Shown: positions 23,590 through 34,775 of the stretch, in pieces
Layout: each line of letters opens with the position of its first letter
Numbering within the stretch: the stretch's first letter is position 1
Assembly: GCF_040712315.1 (NCBI RefSeq)
Contig: NC_134023.1
Span: 66,438,757 to 66,502,756, forward strand
Reading direction: 5' to 3'
Origin: Castanea sativa
Taxonomy: Eukaryota; Streptophyta; Magnoliopsida; Fagales; Fagaceae
Length of the DNA stretch: 64,000 bases
Notes under the pieces: model-generated
Told to the model about the DNA's origin: nothing
Database searches by the model: none
The model's input: the letters and a program-made list of their open reading frames with translations, nothing else
Position numbers and translations under genes: made by a program

Positions 23590-23857
23590 CGAATAGTATA
23601 TGTTATAGCAGTCATCCTAACTATTTGAAGTTTTAACTTATCCTCATTGATTTTATAAATTTAATTGCGTTAGTGTATACAATATATTTTGTTAATTTTG
23701 TTGATAGATTTATAAAGAATGGTATTGCTGAAAATAATATCCCTTTAATATGCAGTTGAATTTAAATAGATTAGGCATTTTTATTATTTTATTCATTTTC
23801 TAATTATATATGTAATTTTATTAAATTATCCCATGCATTGCATGGGTTAGCAACTAG
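23590..23857 (+). mobile_element. Helitron 3' terminal region
   Basis: The segment ends with an 8-bp stem 'cccatgca'/'tgcatggg' (23,830-23,846) followed 7 bases later by CTAG (23,854-23,857) and a host T. Hairpin, short spacer, CTRR end and insertion before T are the standard Helitron 3' structure. The 5' end (TC after A) was not located, so the extent to the left is unknown. No Rep/helicase is seen. Confidence 0.75.
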
Positions 23858-24678
23858 TTATCAGTATAATCAATGCCAATGCATTTCTCACATACATTGG
23901 AACGTATATTTTATACATTGATTTAAGTTTGTATATATTTTATATATAAGAATAAGCATATGTTAAACCATATACATAAAAATATATATAAACATAAATT
24001 GTATACGAATAAATAGAAGTGGTAGACTAGTTGATCATTCGTATTTGAAAAGCTACATACTAGTTGGTACTAAAGACATATAGAAACAAAGGAAAATTGA
24101 AAATCTACATACTGATGTTTTTGTAATTGGTATAAAAAAAATGCATTTGTAATTACTCATTTGAAATTCAAACTGGTTTCAAAAATATAGTTTGTGGTTT
24201 AGAGTATTTTCTGTTTTCAATAATTGTGTTTTGTTTCCCTGTACCTGTTTTTAAAATTTGGTTTGTGTTGTCTATCATTCAAGTTTTCATTATTTGTGGA
24301 ATTCTTTGTTTTTTGCTGGCTTTGAAACAAATTTTAGCCAAATTAGGATCCACTCTACAAGCATTATTGTTAGTCACTTTAAGTTCAATGGTGTATTAAA
24401 GTACACACATTTGAAACTTTTGATTAGATAAGTAAAAAAACATGAATACTACTTATAACAAAGCGCACACAATTTTTACTTTAAACTCTTGGCAGAAGGT
24501 ATAGCTACTTCTTCTTCTTTTTTAAAAGTTTTTTTTTTTTTGTTACAATAATCAAAAGAGCCTACAAGTCAGCTATTTCAAACAAAAAAAAAACTAAAGA
24601 AAACATATTCTAAAAATGGTCATTCTCATAATTTCTTTGACTGCTTATCTATACTTTCTCACAACTTATTATGAATAT
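23858..24678. repeat. Direct repeat copy 2, about 820 bp
   Basis: Second copy of 21,448-22,273, starting at the first base after the Helitron CTAG. It is followed at once by a third partial copy. Confidence 0.9.
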
Positions 24679-24764
24679 GTTAAACCATATACATAAAAAT
24701 ATATATAAACATAAATTGTATACGAATAAATAGAAAGTGGTAGACTAGTTGATCATTCGTATTT
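24676..24764. repeat. Direct repeat copy 3, partial
   Basis: About 90 bp ('atgttaaaccatatacat' through 'gatcattcgtattt') repeat positions about 21,549-21,640 of copy 1 and the matching part of copy 2, joined directly to the end of copy 2. This indicates more than one duplication step. Confidence 0.85.
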
Positions 24765-27138
24765 CAAATGCTCATATACCATGAGAAAGAAGATTTAGAC
24801 AAAGTTTATGCTTAATAGATAAGATGGGCACAAGTTGGTGTTTGCAACTTTTGATAAATAAAAGGGATTTGGTTGTTTGAACAAAATGACACAATTTAAA
24901 ATATATACTATGATAAAGAAAAATTGTAGCAATAATATAGGAAAAGCCTTACATTATATCCCCAAACACAAATTAAATAGGGATGGAGCTAAAATACTTA
25001 GTCTCAAAAAACTTTTTATTTGTTAAACATTTAAAGAAAAAAATCATTATTACATAGTTGTTCGACTCACCTTTGAAAGTTAATTTATAATTATTGTATA
25101 TCAATTGTCTATACCAACTCATTTGAACTTATAACATTGAATATTCTAGTTGATTTATAAAACATCTCAAAATAATAATATAAGATAACAAAACATGAAT
25201 ACCTATTTTTAAAATAAAATAAAATTGCTAGTGTGTTTTTTATTCCTTCTGAGGATTTTTTTTTTTTGATTGAAGAAGGTAGAGAGGAATAATTTATTCA
25301 AATCTCAACTATCAAACAACAACAATGATACAAATGAAATCTTGTAGTAGAATAACATTTATGTTTATACATTAATTTAAGCTTGTTTATACTTTATATA
25401 TATAAATATTGCTTCTTTTTAAGGCTCTGCACATTTTTATTTATTTTTTTATAAACATAGTACCATATATTACCTATATACCAATACATCAATTGTCAAT
25501 TCTTATTTTTAAAATAATAAAAAAAACCCATCAATTCTCTCCTTCCCCCATCCTTTGATAAGCTCTTCCTCCACTCTTTGTTCTCTTTATCTTGTGTATA
25601 ATATTAGCCATAAGAATCACACTAAAATACACAAAATGGACAAAATTAAAAAGGAAGATTTGAAACATCAGTTACCAAGACTGTTATTATTAAAATTTAA
25701 GCATTCGAAAATGGAACAGGATTTTATGGATTGGTATTAGAAAAGAGAAACATTGGTCTAGTGTAAGTTGACCTCCGTTCTTTAAGTTTATCAGGGAATG
25801 AGGAATTTCAAAACTCCATATAATATATTACAAAAAAATAATGATTAAGAAAATAGATTAAGAGAAGAAGAATGAGTAAAAAAGTACGGAAAAATATCAT
25901 GTTTAATAAAAAAATTTTGGGGGAAAACCATGTAATTAATTCACCATAATATGGAAATTGTTAAAATTAAGATTGATCAATCAAGGTCATTGGGAAGCTC
26001 AACAACAAGCAGCTCTACTGCTCTACACAAACTTCTAATAAAAACCTTGGACACGTGGCAATAAATTCAATAAACATTGGAATCCCAAATTTGGTTATGT
26101 GATTTTTTAAAACCCATTGTTTTCTCCATTTTTCTCATATAATACTTTAATACATTGTTGGTGCCTATTTAGTCCATAAACTAATTGTGTACTGGAAATT
26201 TAAGCATTGCTTTTAGTCCCCTGAATGATGTGGACAAACTAATAACTAAAACATTATCACTCCATTAGACACGTTAGGGACTAAAACAAATCGCTTTAAG
26301 TTTGTTCGATATTGAAGTTTTTTACTTAAGAACAAAAGCAGTCACTTAAACCGTTGGGACTAAAATCTTTCATTGGTTAAAGTTTAGTGACTAATGGTGT
26401 TTTTTTTTTTTTTATCCTTTTAATAAACATATGTATAGACATATACATAACATATAGATAAACATATATTGTATACACACAAATAAAAAGTGAAAGCTCA
26501 ATGGAATGACCTATTTTGGGATGATTGCTTGCTTTAGCAAGGTTGAACTAGCCATCCGATGATGGATGGATGATGATCTACTTCATAATCAATAAGGTCT
26601 TCGATGTCATTCTTCAAGGCAAGACATATGTTAGTGGACTGACCTAACCTCTAATGAATAATGATAAAAACTGTATCGGGTCATCATAATTCATTGGCAA
26701 AGGTTATATATAATTATATATATAGTAGACTCATTACACGCGCTTTGCGTATACAATAATGCTTTTTTTTATTTAATTGTTTTTTTGGTTTAGTTTTATA
26801 ATGTTTAAAAATGATATATAAATAACTATGTTTTTTTTTTTTTAAGAAAGAGGTAAGATTCATTCTCAAAAAAAAAAAAAAAAAAGAAGAAGAAGATAAG
26901 ATAATGTAAAATAATGTTTAAAAATGAGATAGAGATAGTGTCCTTAGTTTTAAGCTCAATAGAGAAAATAAAGGAAAAGGTTTAAAACTTAAGAGCAATA
27001 AATTACTCTTTTAACTAGTTTATGTTTTTTAATTTAAAATTATTTAACTGAAAGATATGGGCATTTTAGAGAGTTTAAGAATTTGTGTGGGGATATTTTA
27101 GTTAGCAAAATGTTAAAACCCAAACAGGGAATCCTGTT

Positions 27139-27140
<2 letters not shown>
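24765..27140. other. Gene-free AT-rich intergenic DNA
   Basis: No protein family is recognisable on either strand. At 26,165-26,400 there are several 'gggactaaaa'-type words in both orientations, probably a decayed inverted-repeat element. At 26,727-26,752 'ctcattacacgcgctttgcg' resembles subterminal Helitron sequence, but no paired end was found. Confidence 0.4.

Positions 27141-27142
<2 letters not shown>

Positions 27143-27188
<46 letters not shown>
27143..27188. repeat. TA microsatellite
   Basis: About 23 TA units immediately left of the foldback element; presumably its AT-rich target site. Confidence 0.9.
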
Positions 27189-27191
<3 letters not shown>

Positions 27192-28165
27192 TTCAAGTTA
27201 CACCTGTGTAACTTCACAAGAGTTATACATTTTGTGAACCATTGATTACTATTAGATCTAAGGATCAAAAAACACTCATAATAGTATCATTATTACTCCC
27301 TTAAAATTAGTGATTTAGGCATTAACTTTTCTTATTAAATGAAAAAAAACCACAGCATTAACTCTCTCTCTCTCTTTTTTTTCTTTTTTTTTTCGCCCAT
27401 ATCATCATTTTCTTCCTCTTGTCTTTCTTTTTGCACTAAACTTTCAAGCCTCCACCAGTCATAAAATTCTCATAGTTGGGTCGGAAAGCAACCACAGAGC
27501 TTCTCTTTTGTTTATTCGTCTGGTGTTACTAGGTAATTTTATAGTTGACGTCGAGGAGACCACATGTGCTCTCAAAATATTGCAGTGAAAATATATTTCT
27601 TAAATTTGGATTTCTATTACCACCATTAATAATAGTCTTGTATTTATAAAGGAGTTTTTAAGCGGATAACACGTTTTCTGTTGAAAGAAATTTCTTTGTG
27701 GAGGAACCATGAGAAGAACTTTCACATTAACTCTAAGAGAGAATCTTGACTAAAATATTTTGTTTATATATAGAGATGTTATATTCAGAATTCTTTCAAC
27801 GAGCCTAGCAAGAAGAAAAAGACTTGAGAGTTATTTTCATAATATTTTCCAACAACGAGTCTAAGAAGAAGAAAAGACTTGAGATGTTATTTTCAAAATT
27901 ATTCCAACCACCATTCATGATGGAGGTCTGAAAGTATAGTGCAAAAAGAAAGACAAGATAAAGAAGATAATATGGACGAAAAAAAAAAGTTAATGCTGTG
28001 GTTTCTTTTTTCCCCTTTAATAAGAAGAGTTAATACTTAAATCACAAATTTTTAGGGAGTAATAATGATACTACTATGATTGTTTTTTGACCCTTAGATC
28101 TAATAGTAATCAATGGTTCACAAAATGTGTAACACTTGTGAAGTTATATCAGGTGTAACTTAAAC

Positions 28166-28168
<3 letters not shown>
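27188..28168. mobile_element. Foldback element with inverted arms of 250-280 bp, 981 bp
   Basis: Left arm 27,188 to about 27,470 and right arm about 27,918-28,168 are inverted copies at roughly 85-90% identity by eye. Shared words, right arm reverse-complemented: 'aagttacacctg', 'ttttgtgaaccattgattac', 'tattagatctaagg', 'gtatcattattactccct', 'accacagcattaac' and 'cttgtctttctttttgcact'. The outer ends abut TA-rich microsatellites. There is no ORF for a transposase. A transcript through it would fold into a long hairpin. Confidence 0.85.

Positions 28169-28169
<1 letters not shown>

Positions 28170-28239
<70 letters not shown>
28170..28239. repeat. Compound (CT)n(TA)n microsatellite
   Basis: About 20 CT units followed by about 14 TA units, directly right of the foldback element. 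Confidence 0.9.
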
Positions 28240-28243
<4 letters not shown>

Positions 28244-28944
28244 GGGTATTTAATTTTCATTAATATTGGCAAAAAAACACATCATTGTCTAGAGTTCTCT
28301 CAAATGGATCAACAATCCTTTACAATTAAGTTCATGTATTTTGAAATTAATTTTGTATTTATGAAATTTTTATATTTTGAAATTTTTTTTAATTAATGGT
28401 TCAAATGACATTTTTACTCTTTAATGGTTGAAATTGGTATATTTCCCTTTATTGACTTGGGTTGCAAAATTGGGTGTTCACAATACTAAATTTAGAAAGA
28501 AAAAAAATTGTGAATAGTAACTTGGCTTTCCTTTTTTAATAGAGAAAAATTTGTTGCACAAATGTGTGCATTTACACACCACAATAAAATAACTAAAAAC
28601 ATGACTTTAAGTCACTTTTTTCAAATTTAAAATTAGATCTTTAAACCATAATTTTAGTTGTAATACATGATGTGACCATGGTTTTCCGAGTTGAAGAGCA
28701 GCCAAAAATATGAAATGGGCTTATGGAACAAACTTTAAGCAATATCATAACTCATAAGTGACTTTGGTTCAAAAAGTTTCCCTATTCTATCATTATGCAT
28801 TAATGCTCAAGTTAGGTACTTTTGAGTGCAATATAAGCGTACTTTTCCTCTTAGAGCAACGTGGAGTCCAGTGCCAAAGGAGCTCACGCTACAGAATTGA
28901 AGAAATTCTAGCTAGGCATCTGGATCTTACAGGTTACTTCTAAA

Positions 28945-29485
28945 GTTAAAAATTTCTTGTGGAGAGCTTGTATGAATATGGATAAAGTTAGGTTATAAAT
29001 TTGGTCTTAGCTTAAAGCTACAACTTCTATTAAAAAAATTAATAGAATGATATAGTTTGATCTAATAGTTAGATTGCATTTTTTTTTTATGTTTTTAACA
29101 TATATGTGCAATTTTTACGTCAATCGAATGTTATTTATTATTTAATCTATAAATTTATTTTTTAAGCATAATTTTAGACTATAAAAACATTTAATTGATG
29201 ACGTAGCTATTAATTTTTTATTTTTTAAAATTGTTGCATGTATAAAAAATATAAGAAGAAATGTAATCCAATAATGAATTTGTCAAAATTTAAATCTAAT
29301 AAAAAAAATATTGTGCGGAGTTATGGTCTTAACAAACTTTGTCCTATAAATATATTGTTCACAAAGATCAATTTAGCAAAAAGGAAAATATTAATTAATG
29401 GCTATTGTCCAATTTGCACTCAAGAACCTGAGACTATTGCACATGTGTTGTGGAATTGTCCTACAGTATATGATGTGTAGATTTT
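28945..29485 (+). pseudogene. LINE ORF2 zinc-binding remnant, interrupted
   Basis: At about 28,946-28,978 the plus strand reads VKNFLWRACMN. About 350 bases later, at about 29,340-29,480, it resumes with a frame reading KINLAKRKILINGYCPICTQ and then ETIAHVLWNCP. Together these match the start and end of the zf-RVT domain of plant LINEs (F-L-W-R-A-C, then C-x2-C and H-x4-C). The intervening AT-rich DNA has no relation to the domain and is most likely an insertion. No promoter, poly-A tail or upstream RT part remains. Confidence 0.7.
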
Positions 29486-29489
29486 CCAA

Positions 29490-30740
29490 AGGAGATTGTA
29501 CATAAAGATCTACAACAACAATCAATAAAATATCTGTCATATTTATTTTATTTTTTTAAGCATAAAAATCTGATATATTTATTTATTATTTTAAAAAGTG
29601 AAATAAAGCTCATGTGGACTAAATTATATCATACTTCCATCTTTCTATAAAGAAAAAAAAATCTCTTAGAAATCATTTCCATGCTATTTTTGCCACAATT
29701 ATATGTTGTTGTTGAAACCCTCCTTGTAATTGAAATGGTTTGTTAGATTATTTATTTCAACAAATTTGATTTCTTTATATAATTGAGACATGGAGTTGGT
29801 GAATTAATAATCTAAACAAAATGGTGGGGCTGTAGTAGTTACTTACATGACCACATGATTGTGACATTCATCTTCAGAAGAAGATATAACAAAAGAGAGA
29901 CATTTCAATCATGAAGAGCTAAAACCACCCAATATATATATACATATCTATATCAAGCTAAGAAATAAAATAAAAACGAAAACGATTGAGAGCTGCAGGT
30001 ACTACAGTTCAGTGGATACCGGTTTGCCTCATTTAACTCAGTCGGTAGACATTACTTTTCCAAGCCTCATTATCAGGGTAATAATATTTGCAAGTGCAAG
30101 ACTAGTATAAGTTACTTTTGATGTGATACACTTTATCTATTTGGCTAAAACCAGCCATTGCTTTCAATGGATAACGAATTGTATACTCTCCTCTTAACAA
30201 GTGGTAAAACGATTTTTTTAATAGTTTACTTATGTGTTTCGACATTAGTGTTTTCTAGGAAACGAGTTATTTTTTTATAAAGAATTTTCTCTATATAACA
30301 ATTTTATTTTCTTGTGTTTGGTAGCAATAATTTTCTAACTTCTTCTATTTTGCTTGTTATGAAATAAACCGATTGGTATCTTGATTTAATAATAAATAGA
30401 ACAATCATAAAAAGTAGACGCGGTAGATTCTATATATATAATAAAAAATAGTTTTTCTTACGCTCATTTTTTTGATGCTACTAAACACTGAAAAGTGAAA
30501 AAAACTATTTTCACACAAAGTTTTTCATCAAAATAAACTGAGCGTTACAATTAAAAAATAAAGTGAACAAATATTTGAAGTCTACAAAATTACAAATTCT
30601 CTCAAATTAAATGCATTTAAGCATGTTATAAATCACAATTCAAAGTCTTCTTTATAAATTTGAGGTTACATATTCTCTCAATTAGTGAGGCAACCCATCT
30701 AATTTCCTAACAATTTAAATCAACTCCTTTTTCTCTTTAG

Positions 30741-30777
<37 letters not shown>

Positions 30778-32180
30778 TTTATAACATTCCTTCAAAATAC
30801 ACGGACCGACAAAAAACCAAATGGGCTTTTAAGTTCATGGTTTTCGATTTTTCTTTTGCTAATGATTAAAACGTGGTCAGTCAAATCAAGTATTATTCAA
30901 CCTTTATCTTATCTTTTGTTTTTCTTTCTCTTTTTTTAATCGATATTGTTCAACCTTTTTCATTGGGTACATGATACTTTAATATGTCAATGATTCAATC
31001 ACTTATGCTCTTAGCATATAATATATGCCATGATTGCAATTATTTAGTAATATTGTTAATAATTTATTAGATCAATAGATCTATGTTTTGTGACTCTAAC
31101 TTTTATATATGTCATTAGATTGATAAACTAAAGCAACTCAATTTGCCTGGTTGTATTTATTTATTAATTTTTCCTTTTGAAGATGTCTTTTACAAAGACA
31201 TTTCACTTCCTAAATCAAAAATCTGCCTAACCTCACACCTTTCCCAAATTCTCATTCGCAAATATAATAAAAAAAAATTTTAAATAAAAAAGATATTTAT
31301 ATATATACACACATATATTAACCATTTGGGTATGGTATTGGAAATGATTAGACTTGCTTATTTCAATTGAAGGATAGTCAAACCCCTAACAAAATAGTAA
31401 ACTTTTGGTTTTAATTTTCCAATTTTCAAGCAAAATTTCCCCCCTAAATAATTCTATGCATATTTTTTTGGAGGGGGGGGGGGGGGGTTCTTGTACTGTA
31501 ATTTAAGATTATGGTATTAGTCATGATTAGAATTGCTTATTTAAAGTGTTATAATCTTAATATTCCATTTATATTAACCTGAATTTTAAAGACTAAAACA
31601 CTTAAAAACAGATGAATGTGGTCATAGCTGATATTATAATCATATGGGGGGATTCATTTATTTTAACTAATGATTTATTTAATAGCCATGAATTGTTTAA
31701 TTTATCTTAATTTAATGATCAAAATACCTAGTACATGGTCAATTGGTCATATAAGGTTAGACATGAATACCCCAATTATTCTACCAAAAATAAAAAGAGC
31801 ACTCCAAAGAATTTTGAGGAAAATTTTGGCATTATTTTATTTTGGGGGCTTTCTATGGTACCTCAAATGTTTTAAAGGATATGTCTATGATAGCAACACA
31901 CATAGAAGAGTTACTCTTTATTATAACATAAGTTATTAACGAAAGTTAAAGTTATTGCCATGTTTGTTAAAATGACAACAAAATGAAAATTAAAAGGAAA
32001 AAAAAAAACATAAGTTTTTATTTTGACATGGTATAATTTATATCTATCATCAGATTTGACATAAACTCTATTTGATCATATAAAAAATAAAAGGTAAAAA
32101 TAAAATAAAAAATATATTTAAAAACTTTGAAGTTGCTACTCAATGAAATTTAAGTCAAATGCAATGAAGTTACTTTTGGA
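29490..32180. other. Gene-free AT-rich intergenic DNA
   Basis: No coding family is recognisable. It includes a TA microsatellite at about 30,746-30,773 and a run of 15 G at 31,473-31,487. The plus-strand ORF at 31,670-31,939 has no family resemblance and no coding-like composition, so I do not call it a gene. Confidence 0.45.
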
Positions 32181-32183
32181 TTA

Positions 32184-33390
32184 GAGCATCCACAGCAGAT
32201 GTGGCAAAAAAAATGCAATTTTGCCACATTAAAGACATACTTTATTATTTTACCACATCATTTTACAACATCTCATTTATCAGATGTTTTGTAATTCAAT
32301 TCTATACATTAAAATAATATTTATAACACATTAAAATAATATATTATCTACTCCCCGTTATCATCAACAAAAACAACAACATCAACGGCACAACCACCCG
32401 CCACCAATATCCACTGCCGCAACAACACCTCTACTGCAAACCAACCACCACAATTACTCACCAATATCAGATCAACCCAAATTGCAGCAACAAAAAAAAA
32501 AAAAAAAACCCACAACCAGAGAGAGGTAGAGTGAAAGGCGGACATAGAGGAGAAGGAAGAGGGTGAGATCGACAGCGGCCTCGGTGAACCCACTTTCAAG
32601 CTCACACCGCCAAGCACCACCTTCAACCACCATCGATGAACCCATCTGCACCGATCACCAAGCAAATACCAATCACCAAGCATAACCACCACCCAAATGC
32701 CAAACCACCACCAATTCAACACCGATTCAGCACTGATTCAAACAAACAAATAGCCACCGATTCAAACAGATAAACACAGCCATCGATTAATCATTTCATC
32801 AAACAAACACCAACAACAACCTTCATCGATCTAGCCACCGTTTCAAACAGACAAACACTAGCAACAACCATCACCGATCCAGCCACCAAGAAACCACAAA
32901 CCCACAAACTCATCAAAACCCACTCACCTCTGCAGTGAGTCTGTGACCAACCTTGCCGTGACCCACCTCGCCACGACCCAGGTTGCCGCGACCCACCTCG
33001 CAACGACCCAGGTTGCTGCGACCCACCACGTCACCATACCCACGACCCACATTGTCACCTGACCCACGTCGAAGCCCATGCCAGAATATACCCACATCGG
33101 AACCCATCCTTCACTAGAGAGAGGGCGATTAGATAGAGAGGGAGGAGAGAGAGCAGGATCGAGAGAAGTGATGGAGTGGCTTAGAGTGAGATGAGAGAGA
33201 ATGAATAAAAAACTAATTTTTTTTTACCATTCTCGTCCGTACCGTTGCAAAATGCAACGGTACTGTTCACATGTGGCAAAAGTTATGGAATTTGGAACAT
33301 TTGATAAAAGAGAGCTTTTGATGTTTGGTATGGTAAATATGCCAAATATATAGCATTTGACACATTTACCACATCTAAGTGTGGATGCTC
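32184..33390. mobile_element. Non-autonomous PIF/Harbinger-like element upstream of CESA3, 1,207 bp
   Basis: Termini 'gagcatccaca' (left) and the same word reverse-complemented from the right ('tgtggatgctc'), flanked by TTA and TAA. The subterminal zone repeats 'atgtggcaaa'. The interior is a C/A-rich then GC-richer core (32,360-33,110) with reiterated 'accaccat' and 'cgacccacctcgc' words and GA repeats. An 11-bp palindrome 'gtaccgttgca' (loop AAA) lies at about 33,239-33,263. ORFs in the core are low-complexity. It ends about 520 bp before the CESA3 TATA box. Confidence 0.7.
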
Positions 33391-33910
33391 TAACATACCC
33401 AAATTAATATAGATATTGTAAAATTCCTCTTTTTTTTTTTTTCGGTCTACCTATTGCTTGTTTGATTTTTTTTTTGTTGGTTTATCTTATAAATAGAATA
33501 TACAACTTTTTAAAGTCTAATTTTTTTTAATACACCAATATTTTTATATTTTCCAAAGCCAAAAAAAAAAAAAAAATTATAGGTACAGAGCAAATGATAT
33601 ATATTCATTGCGATAAAGTTTCCATTTTTACTTTTACCAAAAAAAAAAAAAAGAGAGAGAGAAACAATAGTAGATAATTTCTATTTTTAAATTTTTTTTT
33701 TTATCTCAGACAGTAGATAATTTTCGAGGATCAAATGATTGAAGCGTGTATGATCTATGTTTTGTTCACCCAAAATTATCTTTGTCTCTCTCTCTCTCTC
33801 TAAACAACACAGAAAGAGAGAGTGTCGGTGGAGTTTAAGAGTCCAAGCTTGTAGTTGTTGTTGTTGTCGTGTCCCTTTCGTCCCCTTGAAGTCATTTCAT
33901 TCAATATTTT

Positions 33911-33920
33911 ATTTATATAA
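33911..33920 (+). promoter_or_regulatory. Probable TATA box of CESA3
   Basis: The sequence 'atttatataa' lies in a CT/GA-rich promoter context (CT runs at about 33,786-33,801, GA and CA runs at about 33,965-33,990). A start about 30 bases downstream (near 33,945-33,955) would give an 800-base leader that includes one intron. This is a position-based inference. Confidence 0.55.
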
Positions 33921-34225
33921 CCATTTAACAGCTATACACTCACTGTTTGAGCCGAACACACAAAGAGAGAGAGAGAGACACACACACACACTGAGACAGC
34001 TGGGCATAGCATAGGATAGCTTATTAGCATTGCTTGGTTTACTTGGGTCAAATCGACCTCTTAAGTCCATCAAGCTCAAATCTTTCTCTCTTGGGCTTCA
34101 TTTTCTCCCAGTTTTCCCATCTGGGTGTCTCTTGGTTTTGAGATCTGGTGGAGGTTTTGGCTGTTTGGGGCAAGGAATTCAATTGGGTTTTCATTGAAAA
34201 TTCAGTCTGATCGATTTGGTTTGAG

Positions 34226-34644
34226 GTAAGCTTAGTGTTTTGTTGTTGATAAAATTGAGATTTGACAATTGGGTTTGTTCTAACAATTGCATTTGAATTA
34301 AGATTTTATGTGTTGTTCACTACTTGACTGTGTGTAGTTAGTTGATATTACTGATACACACACTGTTTGGTTGCCGAGAAAACCGAGGAAAAGGGTGAGC
34401 TGTACTAGGTTTGTTGAGTAAAAACACTTTTTTTCCTCAGGTCACAGACTTGTGAAGGCTCAAAGATTGTAAAAAAATTTTCCTAAATTTTTCTTAGCAA
34501 CCAAACTGGGAATAAAGATTTGGAAATTTTTGTAATTACATAAGCAATTGATGACTGTAGAGGTTTCTCAAAAAAAAGAAAAAAAGAAAAGATGACTGTA
34601 GAGAATGCTTGTTGAATAGGGTAATCTGATCCACAATTGTGCAG
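34226..34644 (+). other. Probable 5' UTR intron of CESA3
   Basis: Strong donor TTTGAG|GTAAGC at 34,225/34,226 and acceptor TTGTGCAG|ATC at 34,644/34,645. The start codon is 131 bases further on. A second possible donor (CTGAG|GTATGC, 34,697) has no obvious partner before the ATG and may not be used. Leader introns are common in plant genes of this size. Confidence 0.6.
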
Positions 34645-34775
34645 ATCTGGGCTTTGATTTGAGAAAGAGGCGTGTTTTTGAAGCATTGAGCTCTGAGGTA
34701 TGCATTAGATCTTGTTGAGACTGAGGAACCTGCTTGATCCATTGTTCACATCTGGGCAAAGAGAAGGTGGTGCCA

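Noticed and set aside
26727..26760. Helitron-like motif 'ctcattacacgcgctttgcg'
   Set aside because: No CTRR end with hairpin or TC start could be paired with it, so not called as an element.
31670..31939. 89-residue plus-strand ORF
   Set aside because: No recognisable domain, AT-driven composition, no promoter or splice context; likely chance.
32348..33107. Gly/Trp/Val-rich minus-strand ORFs upstream of CESA3
   Set aside because: Artefacts of reiterated ACC and CGACCCACC words in the Harbinger-like element core.
34697..34699. Second donor-like site in the CESA3 leader (CTGAG|GTATGC)
   Set aside because: No convincing acceptor lies before the ATG at 34,776, only 78 bases away, too short for a normal plant intron.
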